From contig CALDMJ010000107.1 of assembly GCA_937914725.1 (NCBI GenBank), positions 1 to 9,341 of the forward strand: a stretch of 9,341 bases of DNA, given 5' to 3'. The stretch comes from an uncultured Clostridia bacterium. GTDB lineage: Bacteria > Bacillota > Clostridia > Christensenellales > UBA1242. The notes beneath the pieces were generated by a model. That model had not been told where the DNA came from. It saw only the letters and a list, made by a program, of their open reading frames with translations, and ran no database searches. Both the position numbers and the translations under genes were made by a program. Positions 1 to 5,129 of the stretch are shown here, piece by piece (the first letter of the stretch is position 1; each line of letters opens with the position of its first letter).

Positions 1-39
1 CTCAAAACTATATAAAAGCCTGATTAAAAGATACAATAA

Positions 40-129
40 TTGAAAGTTTTTCAAAAATCTGATCAAACGACGAAATATAACACTCCATCGCCAAATTTTG
101 TGCCTAAAATGTGCCTAAATAAAAAGTAA
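40..129 (+). pseudogene. Possible 3' remnant of a tyrosine integrase gene (weak)
   Basis: In this frame the last codons read ...NTPSPNFVPKMCLNKK followed by TAA at 127-129. Pro/Lys-rich tails with a repeated F-x-P pattern are common at the end of Bacillota phage and ICE tyrosine recombinases, and the stretch ends next to the 3' end of a tRNA gene, a usual integration target. Against it, stop codons lie upstream in this frame (at 13, 25 and 37) and in the neighbouring frame (41-43), and no catalytic motif is in the window. If real it is decayed or shifted. The family assignment is inference from a very short tail and could be coincidence. Confidence 0.15.
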
Positions 130-179
130 CCACAATATATAGTATACCAAAGCGTTCAATTATACTATATATTGTGGTT
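128..179. terminator. Perfect 19-bp inverted repeat, probable bidirectional terminator after tRNA-Ser
   Basis: Arms 128-146 and 161-179 are exactly complementary over 19 bp with a 14-base loop. Reading on minus, just past the tRNA 3' end, the stem is followed by ACTTTTTATTT. Reading on plus it is followed by TTTTT. The stem is very AT-rich apart from the outer AACCACAA/TTGTGGTT. It most likely ends the tRNA transcript. A recombination or protein-binding site beside the tRNA cannot be excluded. Confidence 0.7.
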
Positions 180-187
180 TTTCACAA

Positions 188-278
188 TGGCGGAGATGGT
201 GAGATTCGAACTCACGTGCCGATTTCTCGACTAACGCATTTCGAGTGCGCCCCGTTATAACCACTTCGATACATCTCC
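188..278 (-). tRNA. tRNA-Ser (anticodon CGA)
   Basis: This is a 91-nt class II tRNA with an encoded CCA end. The acceptor stem GGAGATG (272-278) pairs with CATCTCC (192-198), followed by discriminator G and CCA (188-191). The anticodon stem GCGCA/TGCGT closes the loop CTCGAAA, placing anticodon CGA at 241-243, which reads the serine codon UCG. The T arm contains GTTCGAATC. A long variable arm (TCGAGAAATCGG, between the anticodon and T arms) is the hallmark of tRNA-Ser. Its 3' end faces the left window edge, where the candidate integrase remnant lies. Confidence 0.96.
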
Positions 279-287
279 ATTGTTATA

Positions 288-316
288 AGTATACTATATT
301 TATTTCTAAAAATCAA
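288..316 (-). promoter_or_regulatory. Promoter of tRNA-Ser
   Basis: On minus, TTGATT (311-316) and TATACT (288-293) are separated by 17 bases, a good vegetative sigma-factor promoter. The -10 ends 9 bases before the mature tRNA 5' end at 278. It is back to back with the promoter of the hydrogenase-like gene. Confidence 0.75.
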
Positions 317-336
317 CAATTTTCACAAATTTGTTT

Positions 337-363
337 TTGAAACGTTTATATTTGTGCTATAAT
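337..363 (+). promoter_or_regulatory. Extended -10 promoter of the hydrogenase-like gene
   Basis: TGCTATAAT (355-363) is a perfect extended -10 element. A TTGAAA at 337-342 could be a -35, though the spacer is only 15 bases. The expected transcription start is around 370, which coincides with the chosen ATG, so the mRNA may be leaderless or nearly so. Confidence 0.65.
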
Positions 364-369
364 TTTGGT

Positions 370-1563
370 ATGGAAAACAAAATGCAATGCGTTGGCGGTT
401 GTCCCGTTCAACAGTTAGATGTGATAGTTAGCAAAATTTTAGACCCAAATACGGTTGTTATTGTTTCGACTGCGCCTGCGCCGCGTGTGGCGCTTGGCGA
501 AGTTTTTGGCGAAAGTGGCAATGCACAAGGGAAAATTGTTGGTTTTTTAAAGTCAATCGGCGTAGACTACGTTTTTGACACCACGTTTGGTGCGGACTTG
601 ACAACTATATGTGAGGCGCGTGAGTTGTTATGTCGTTTGGACGATGATGACCATTTGCCACTCTTGAACAGTTGCTGCCCTGCGTTTGTAAAGTTCATTC
701 AAAACTTTTACCCGAGTTTAAAAAATAATATTAGCACAACTTTCACGCCTATTGCAAATATGGGAACTTATATAAAAGCAATTTTTGCTAGGGAACTTAA
801 TGTTTCCCCGCGACAAATTTTCCACATTGCTTTAACGCCTTGCGTTGCAAAAAAAATAGAAATCAAAGACGCAAAATTTGTTTTAAAAAATTTCGACAAG
901 AATACTAAATACTCAACTTTTTCAAAAAGATTATCCGCAAATGCGATAGAACTATTACACAAAATCAAGGACAATCACGTTTGCGATGCTAGATGCACAC
1001 CCTGCAAATCTGTTTTGCAAAATGGTGATGCTCCAATTTACTTGACAGACGCAGTTATTACTACCAATGAACTTGCGAACCTAATCAAGTTAAGCGGACT
1101 TGCATACAATGAAATTCAGCCTCTTGATTGCGACAAAATTAGTGGAAACGCAATTCAGTTTGGACATTCAGGCGGCGTGGTAAAATCGGTGTGTGAATGC
1201 GCATACTATTTGACAAATGGCAAGCGTCCACCAAAGACTTTTTTTGGACTAAAACAACTAAATGATTACGCCTATGTGGCAAACCTCAAAATCGGCAACC
1301 ACAAAATTAAAGTCGCGAAGATTGACGGGCTAAAAAATATGGAGGACTTTATATCCAATAATGACGTCAAGGAATATGCGTTCATCGAGGTTATGACTTG
1401 TGCGGGCGGTTGTTTGGGCGGAACAGGTCAGCCAAAATCCGCCGACCTCACTGCGCGCAAAAAACTGCTTTTGCAAAATGAGTGCTACAACTCCGCTGAA
1501 GACACACTCGCAATGTCACTAATAAACAAAAACCCAAATTTGTTTTTAAATAAACCCAATTAG
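370..1563 (+). CDS. [FeFe]-hydrogenase-like H-cluster domain protein, no ferredoxin domains
   Basis: A 397-residue protein with the iron-hydrogenase large-subunit fold, which in the family catalyses 2H+ + 2e- <-> H2 at the H-cluster. All four expected H-cluster cysteines are seen: SCCP (C103), LTPCVAKK (C158) and EVMTCAGGC (C344, C348). C102, at the usual proton-relay position, and the glutamates of ADLTTICEARE are also present. It lacks N-terminal iron-sulfur domains; MQCVGGCPV at the N terminus resembles the end of one ferredoxin motif. Conserved positions differ: NSCCP for TSCCP, FTPI for KSPQ, TPC for MPC, GTGQP for GGGQP. An insertion near residues 167-222 carries C205, C209 and C212. 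The C-terminal SHENP region is degenerate. The start is ATG 370, after TATAAT and without a ribosome site; ATG 382 (M5) is an alternative. An in-frame TTG at 331 lies upstream of the promoter and is rejected. It could be a divergent catalytic enzyme, a sensory homologue or inactive. No maturase genes are nearby. Confidence 0.88.
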   Translation: MENKMQCVGGCPVQQLDVIVSKILDPNTVVIVSTAPAPRVALGEVFGESGNAQGKIVGFLKSIGVDYVFDTTFGADLTTICEARELLCRLDDDDHLPLLNSCCPAFVKFIQNFYPSLKNNISTTFTPIANMGTYIKAIFARELNVSPRQIFHIALTPCVAKKIEIKDAKFVLKNFDKNTKYSTFSKRLSANAIELLHKIKDNHVCDARCTPCKSVLQNGDAPIYLTDAVITTNELANLIKLSGLAYNEIQPLDCDKISGNAIQFGHSGGVVKSVCECAYYLTNGKRPPKTFFGLKQLNDYAYVANLKIGNHKIKVAKIDGLKNMEDFISNNDVKEYAFIEVMTCAGGCLGGTGQPKSADLTARKKLLLQNECYNSAEDTLAMSLINKNPNLFLNKPN

Positions 1564-1642
1564 AATATTAAAACTTAAAAAAACAATCAAATTTACTATA
1601 AAAATTAAAACAAAAAATAACAAATAACCCTTTCAAAAACGT

Positions 1643-1671
1643 TTGACTTATTTTATAAAAAAGTATATAAT
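1643..1671 (+). promoter_or_regulatory. Promoter of the zinc-ribbon gene
   Basis: TTGACT (1643-1648) and TATAAT (1666-1671) are separated by exactly 17 bases. Transcription should start near 1678-1680, giving a leader of about 65 nt. The region 1564-1642 before it is very A-rich, and I see no hairpin terminator there for the hydrogenase-like gene. Confidence 0.85.
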
Positions 1672-1744
1672 ATGCAAAGAAAATTAGTCATAGCCCCTTT
1701 GGAGTGCAATGTCATATTTTCAAATACTTCAAGGAGGGTTTCTC

Positions 1745-1930
1745 ATGGAAGGCGAATTTCAAGACGAAACTATAGTTTGTGTAGACTGTGGCAAAGAATT
1801 TGTGTTTACTGCAAATGAACAAGCGTTCTATAAAGAAAAAGGTTTGCAAAACAAACCTAAGAGATGCGTAGAATGCCGTCGCAAAAGAAAACAAAACAAT
1901 AACAACAATAGCCCTAAAAGAGAATTTTAG
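1745..1930 (+). CDS. Small zinc-ribbon domain protein
   Basis: A 61-residue protein with two CxxC knuckles, C12-V-D-C15 and C41-V-E-C44. The pattern CVDCGKEFVFTANEQ...FY..KG..NKPKRC..CR matches the probable zinc-binding domain family common as a stand-alone protein in Bacillota (zinc-ribbon, formerly DUF-like; function not established). The zinc site would be structural or nucleic-acid binding. The tail is basic and Asn-rich (RRKRKQNNNNN), which favours RNA or DNA contact; this is inference. The start at 1745 is chosen because AAGGAGGG (1731-1738) lies 6 bases upstream. A second in-frame ATG at 1709 has its own GGAG (1701-1704) and would add 12 residues. It is monocistronic, with its own promoter and terminator. 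Confidence 0.88.
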   Translation: MEGEFQDETIVCVDCGKEFVFTANEQAFYKEKGLQNKPKRCVECRRKRKQNNNNNSPKREF

Positions 1931-1938
1931 GATTTAGC

Positions 1939-1968
1939 GGGTTGTGCCAATGTGGCACAACCCTTTTT
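1939..1968 (+). terminator. Intrinsic terminator of the zinc-ribbon gene
   Basis: A perfect 10-bp GC-containing stem (GGGTTGTGCC, 1939-1948, with GGCACAACCC, 1954-1963), a 5-base loop and a TTTTT tail. It starts 8 bases after the stop codon. Confidence 0.93.
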
Positions 1969-1994
1969 GTTTATGTTCACAAATGCGACTTCCT

Positions 1995-2038
1995 AAAAAA
2001 TGCAATGCGGTTGTACTACATTTGACACAGCCGCATTG
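1995..2038 (-). terminator. Orphan minus-strand terminator-like hairpin
   Basis: CAATGCGGTTGT (2003-2014) and ACAGCCGCATTG (2027-2038) form a 12-bp stem with one non-Watson-Crick position (U-G wobble if read on plus, C-A mismatch on minus). Read on minus, the stem is followed by CATTTTTT. No minus-strand gene lies upstream of it, so its purpose is unclear. The rest of 1971-2173 shows no coding region. Confidence 0.45.
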
Positions 2039-2050
2039 AAAAAATATATA

Positions 2051-2080
2051 CTTATAAAGCACTTCCTACCACTACCTCAA
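2051..2080 (-). promoter_or_regulatory. Candidate minus-strand promoter facing the orphan hairpin
   Basis: On minus, TTGAGG (2075-2080) and TATAAG (2051-2056) are 18 bases apart. Transcription would begin near 2044 and run straight into the hairpin at 2003-2038, giving an RNA of about 50 nt. The boxes are imperfect and the region is AT-rich, so chance is possible. Confidence 0.3.
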
Positions 2081-2173
2081 ATTAAATATTATTTTCAATC
2101 AATTGCGTCTAAAAAACATAAAATTGTCGTTTATTTTTCTAAATTTCGTCAATAATAACAATTAGGTGAAACT

Positions 2174-2656
2174 ATGTTTAATTTTATTGTATTATTGATT
2201 GTAATTTTCGGCTCGCTCAACTGGTTTGCAATCGGGGTTTTCCAGTTCGACCTTGTAGCGGGTATATTTGGCTCTCAGTCAGTGTTTTTTAGCCGATTTG
2301 TTTACACCGTAATAGGACTAGCGGGCTTTTGGTCGTTATTTGTCACGCTATTCAAAAAGGGCAATGTTGTATATTATGTGAAAAAGCCGAAGCAAAAACG
2401 CACGCGCAATACTGTCCCTGCAGGGACACAAACGAGCGGTGAAAATGCCCCTCAGGCAGTGCCACAAAACGCGGACGCGGACGTCACAGGAGAAACTACC
2501 GCAAGCGAAACGCCGCCGAATGAAACAAGTGTACTTGTTTCGGAAAGGACGACTGAACAAGAAAAAATCTACGACATACCACCCGCAAAACCACTTAAGG
2601 CGAGTCATCCAAAACTGACGAAACACGACCAGCCCGCCGACCAACCCAAAATTTAA
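2174..2656 (+). CDS. DUF378-type membrane protein with a disordered C-terminal tail
   Basis: A 160-residue protein. Residues 1-65 match the DUF378 (YuzA-like) pattern: a first membrane segment at about 3-24 containing GSLNWFAIGVFQFDLVAGIFG, then a second at about 38-61 (FVYTVIGLAGFWSLFVTLF). Typical DUF378 proteins are 60-80 residues and end there. Here a hydrophilic tail of about 95 residues follows, beginning with a basic stretch (KKPKQKRTR) and continuing rich in Thr, Pro, Ala and Glu, probably disordered and, by the positive-inside rule, cytoplasmic. The family's function is unknown. The ribosome site is AGGTGA (2164-2169), 4 bases from the ATG. No convincing promoter was found in 1971-2160. 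The tail DNA is visibly more GC-rich than its surroundings, which may mean a late addition. Confidence 0.82.
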   Translation: MFNFIVLLIVIFGSLNWFAIGVFQFDLVAGIFGSQSVFFSRFVYTVIGLAGFWSLFVTLFKKGNVVYYVKKPKQKRTRNTVPAGTQTSGENAPQAVPQNADADVTGETTASETPPNETSVLVSERTTEQEKIYDIPPAKPLKASHPKLTKHDQPADQPKI

Positions 2657-2665
2657 ATTATTATT

Positions 2666-2734
2666 AAAAAAAATGCAAAAAACTTAGTGCATACACCAAA
2701 ATAGTGTTGTGCAAGTGTTTTTTGCATTTTTTTT
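2666..2734. terminator. Bidirectional terminator between the DUF378 and GHMP kinase genes
   Basis: A long hairpin: AAAAAAATGCAAAAAACTT on the left arm pairs with AAGTGTTTTTTGCATTTTTTT on the right, with a 2-base bulge. The inner part (TGCATACAC/GTGTTGTGCA) pairs roughly. A tracts on the left and T tracts on the right allow termination of both converging transcripts. Confidence 0.75.
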
Positions 2735-2748
2735 ATAATCAACATCTA

Positions 2749-3779
2749 TTATTTGACAATCCAACTTTCCGCGCCAATTTTTGCAAATTTGACAGGATAA
2801 ATTTTCCCACTTAATGACTGCATTGCATCTATCAACTTTTGGCGGTTCATCGGGTTGCAGTATAACATCAAAAACCACCACCACCTGCGCCCGAAACTTT
2901 GACTGCTTCAGCGCCATTTTGCATTGCAAAATTAATTGTTTTTTCTAGTTCCACATTCGAAATGATTGAAGACGTGCGTTTTTTATTCTCCCACCCCTCG
3001 CGCAAGAGTTCCGCAAAGCCGCTAATGTCGCCAGTGATGACGCTATCTTTCATTTGGTATGCGTATTTTTTTAAATTGTGCATTGCATCCATTGTCTTTT
3101 CATTATTAGATTTTGTATTCTTTATTTGCTCATTTATAATTTTAGCCGAACTCCTGCTCTTTCCGCTATAATATAGCAAAAGCGAACACTCAAGTTCGTT
3201 GATTATGTCTTTGCTCACGCGCAACGGATTGACAACTGTTGTTTTGTCGGTTTTAAACTCCATTAGGTTGAAACCGCCAAACACTGCCGAATACTGGTCT
3301 TGCTTGCCGCCTGACAATTTGAGGTCGTTGCGCTCAATGTCATACGCAAGGTATGCCTTTGTATAGTCATCGAGCCCTAGCCCTAGCCATCTATTATATG
3401 CTTCAAGTATCGCAACCACCATTGTCGATGACGTGCCAAGTCCAGACCCAATCGGTGCATCATTGCTCGTACTCATTTCAAACGAAAGCGGCTGCCCGTT
3501 GTTGAAATCTTTGACAATACGATTATATATTCCTTTATGTAAAATCAAATTTTCATCCGTTATATCGAACTTTGAAACGCATTCTACATCAATTGAGTTA
3601 TTATTGTCATACGCTTCAATTTTAATTCGTCCATTATTAGTTGGAATTATGCTGCAATAAGCATACATTCCAAGTGTTGCGTTAAAAACTGCCCCACCAT
3701 AAACATCGCTGTAACTCGGCAAATCCGTACCGCCACCAGCAAGTCCTATGCGCAAAGGCGCTCTACTTCTAATTTGCAT
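2749..3779 (-). pseudogene. GHMP sugar kinase, HddA-like (heptose-7-phosphate kinase type), frameshifted near the 3' end
   Basis: The protein shows the three GHMP kinase motifs: PLRIGLAGGGTDLPSY (residues 8-23), the ATP loop PIGSGLGTSS (109-118) and the glycine motif VSGAGGGGF (295-303). The GGGTDLPSY start is typical of D-glycero-D-manno-heptose 7-phosphate kinase and related sugar-1-kinases. The open frame ends at TGA (2868-2870) right after F303. The -1 frame then continues with 40 residues (LMLYCNPMNRQ ... IGAESWIVK) to TAA at 2749-2751, the normal family C terminus, giving 343 residues in all. One base is missing from a T5 run (A5 on plus, 2870-2874). This may be a sequencing error, a mutation or -1 frameshifting. 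The start ATG at 3779 has GGGAG 6 bases upstream; an upstream ATG (3872) lies before the promoter. No heptose or nucleotide-sugar genes are adjacent, so the substrate is uncertain. Confidence 0.85.
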
Positions 3780-3830
3780 AAATTTCTCCCAAAACTTTTG
3801 TAGCACCGCGTTTACATCGATACCAAAAAT

Positions 3831-3858
3831 ATTATAGCATAATATATGCCACATACAA
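3831..3858 (-). promoter_or_regulatory. Promoter of the GHMP kinase gene
   Basis: On minus, TTGTAT (3853-3858), a 16-base spacer and TGC-TATAAT (TATAAT at 3831-3836), an extended -10. Transcription would start near 3824, giving a leader of about 45 nt. Confidence 0.75.
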
Positions 3859-3859
3859 T

Positions 3860-3882
3860 AAAAAAAGAGCAATTAATGCTCT
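3860..3882 (-). terminator. Intrinsic terminator downstream of the four-helix membrane protein gene
   Basis: On minus, AGAGCA and TGCTCT (plus 3877-3882 and 3866-3871) form a 6-bp stem with loop TTAAT, followed by six T (3860-3865). It sits about 80 bases past the stop codon and directly before the -35 of the kinase promoter, cleanly separating the two units. Confidence 0.75.
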
Positions 3883-3887
3883 GTAAA

Positions 3888-3916
3888 ATTATACAATACG
3901 ATAAAATTGTTGACAA
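3888..3916 (-). promoter_or_regulatory. Promoter-like sequence immediately before a terminator
   Basis: On minus, TTGTCA (3911-3916), a 17-base spacer and TATAAT (3888-3893). The predicted start, near 3881, falls at the base of the terminator hairpin at 3866-3882, so any product would be a very short RNA or a read-through transcript into the kinase gene. Confidence 0.4.
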
Positions 3917-3961
3917 AAATCTTGTTTTTGCCATATTCTAATCAATTTAAGCAATTTTTCA

Positions 3962-4690
3962 TTACTTTTGTTCTTGTTTATTTTGTGTTTCAGCCACTTG
4001 CTCAGCAACTTCCGCTTGAGGTTCGGTTTCAATTGTTTCTTGTGATTGTTCTTGAGGTTGTTCTTGAGGTTGTTCAACAACTGTTTCATTTTCATTCACT
4101 GTATTTGTGTCAATTGCTTCGCCGTCAACAACTACCACGCCGTCGACAATTTGAACGCCACTGCCAGCCTTCTCTTTTGCGTGTTCCTCAGCTGTATAAT
4201 AGCCTTGCGCACCAAGTTTGTAGAACTCAAGCCCCGCAAACATAAGCGCACCTACAATTCCAAGATAGAAGCCAATTCCTGCTTTGTTTGACATAACGAC
4301 AGTCGATTCGCCATTTTGGAATCCAATCTTTTTGAGAACCATATATTCCATAACAAACATAATTGCAATGAAAATACCGAGACCTATATTAATACTTGAT
4401 AACATTGCACTATTTTTGAACACCAAGTTCATTGTGATAATATAAATGCCGCAAACACCCGTCAAAATTCCACACATAACAAGTGCCCAGTTGCCGCTCG
4501 TCATTTTCCACATTTGCGAGAATGTCGTTCCAACACCTCGGCTATCAACATATCTAGCAAGCACAAACGAAAGCAACAAACATACGCCTGCTAAAATTGT
4601 AACCCAAAAATCTGTTCTCTCATAACATTTTGCCCAGTCTTTTTTGTCACGAACAAAAAACACATTTCTAAAGGCATTATACTTTTGCAT
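3962..4690 (-). CDS. Four-helix membrane protein with Glu/Gln-rich tail, function unknown
   Basis: A 242-residue protein I do not recognise. A hydrophilic N terminus (1-27) precedes four hydrophobic segments at about 28-47, 68-92, 97-120 and 137-157. A soluble C-terminal part follows: about 158-198 has a hydrophobic IVDGVVVVDG patch, and 200-242 is strongly acidic and glutamine-rich (repeats of QEQP/PQEQ), likely disordered. The four-helix core has no motif I can assign. The start ATG at 4690 is preceded by AAGGAG (8 bases away); an in-frame TTG at 4708 lies inside the likely leader and is rejected. It is transcribed alone from its own promoter, divergent from the XRE-type gene. Confidence 0.8.
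   Translation of the reverse strand: MQKYNAFRNVFFVRDKKDWAKCYERTDFWVTILAGVCLLLSFVLARYVDSRGVGTTFSQMWKMTSGNWALVMCGILTGVCGIYIITMNLVFKNSAMLSSINIGLGIFIAIMFVMEYMVLKKIGFQNGESTVVMSNKAGIGFYLGIVGALMFAGLEFYKLGAQGYYTAEEHAKEKAGSGVQIVDGVVVVDGEAIDTNTVNENETVVEQPQEQPQEQSQETIETEPQAEVAEQVAETQNKQEQK
4046..4075 (-). repeat. 12-bp tandem repeat, 2.5 copies, inside the membrane protein tail
   Basis: TTGTTCTTGAGG (plus-strand reading) occurs at 4046-4057 and 4058-4069, with a partial third copy at 4070-4075. It encodes the repeated P-Q-E-Q segment and keeps frame, so copy number could vary without breaking the gene. Confidence 0.85.
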
Positions 4691-4710
4691 ATCAAAATCT
4701 CCTTGCAAAG

Positions 4711-4738
4711 ATTATACCAAAAAAAAATATATTTTCAA
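4711..4738 (-). promoter_or_regulatory. Promoter of the membrane protein gene
   Basis: On minus, TTGAAA (4733-4738), a 16-base spacer and TATAAT (4711-4716). The leader would be about 15 nt and contains the AAGGAG site. Confidence 0.75.
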
Positions 4739-4785
4739 ACTATTTTCGACAACAAGTTGCGAGTTTTGACACACTTTAAATTTTT

Positions 4786-4810
4786 TTATAAGTAATACTT
4801 ATAACATAAG
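4786..4810. promoter_or_regulatory. Palindromic candidate operator in the divergent intergenic region
   Basis: TTATAAGTA-A-TACTTATAA (4786-4804) is a perfect 9-1-9 palindrome, overlapped by CTTAT-AAC-ATAAG (4798-4810). A TTGACA at 4766-4771 lies just upstream, with TATAAG (4787-4792) 15 bases after it. A second -10 candidate, TATAAT at 4831-4836, lies downstream. The position beside a small XRE-type gene fits an autoregulatory operator; binding is inferred. Confidence 0.5.
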
Positions 4811-4859
4811 ATTTATGAAAATTGTTTATGTATAATATCACTGTTTAAGGAGGTCAATT

Positions 4860-5105
4860 TTGATAGATAAAGATAGAATTAAAAAAAGACTTAGTAATGC
4901 GTTAAAAGACATAGACATAGATAAAAACGACATACTAAAAAAATTGAAAATCAGCAAGCACACATATGAGCAATACATTTCTGGTAAAAAATTTCCATCA
5001 TTTATGACTTTTGCAAAAATGTATGAATTGCTAGATTTAAATCTTAACGATATTCTATGCGTACCAAAGAAGAAAACAGATAAAAAATCAAATGATACAA
5101 AATAA
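4860..5105 (+). CDS. Small XRE/Cro-type helix-turn-helix regulator
   Basis: An 81-residue protein. Residues about 10-66 form a Cro/C1-type DNA-binding domain: NDILKKLKISKHTYEQYISG carries helices 2 and 3, and FPSFMTFAKMYELLDLNLNDIL matches the family's ...P....L..IA..L.V....L ending. The rest is a Lys-rich tail (PKKKTDKKSNDTK). There is no partner domain, so it probably acts as a dimeric repressor. The start is TTG at 4860, supported by AAGGAGGT (4847-4854) five bases upstream; no ATG fits this site. The palindrome at 4786-4804 is the obvious candidate target and could also affect the divergent membrane protein promoter. A TATAAT at 4831 would give a leader under 20 nt. The next gene downstream is convergent, so this is not a toxin-antitoxin pair in the usual layout. 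Confidence 0.85.
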   Translation: MIDKDRIKKRLSNALKDIDIDKNDILKKLKISKHTYEQYISGKKFPSFMTFAKMYELLDLNLNDILCVPKKKTDKKSNDTK

Positions 5106-5129
5106 AAAAGTGGGCTACCCACTTTTTTA
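5103..5129. terminator. Bidirectional terminator containing both flanking stop codons
   Basis: TAAAAAAGTGGG-CTA-CCCACTTTTTTA is a perfect 12-3-12 palindrome. Its left three bases are the TAA of the plus gene and its right three are the TAA of the minus gene. Either strand gives a stem with an A tract before and a T tract after. Confidence 0.92.

Noticed and set aside
1971..2173. Riboswitch or structured leader before the DUF378 gene
   Set aside because: Apart from the 2003-2038 hairpin no known aptamer pattern is recognisable and no plus terminator precedes the gene.
2868..2870. TGA read as tryptophan (recoded genetic code), since no gene here uses TGA as its true stop
   Set aside because: Reading through the TGA in the same frame gives no kinase-like sequence and soon meets another TGA; tryptophans in the conserved genes that I checked are TGG. 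TAA/TAG preference is normal in AT-rich genomes.
2684..2929. Separate small minus-strand gene overlapping the kinase 3' end
   Set aside because: It is the third frame of the same region; the -1 frame with the kinase C terminus ending at 2749 explains the sequence better.
3910..3939. Plus-strand promoter TTGACA...TATTCT
   Set aside because: The spacer is 18 and the -10 poor; it would only drive transcription antisense to the membrane protein gene. The TTGACA arises because the TTGTTGACAA stretch overlaps the minus-strand box.
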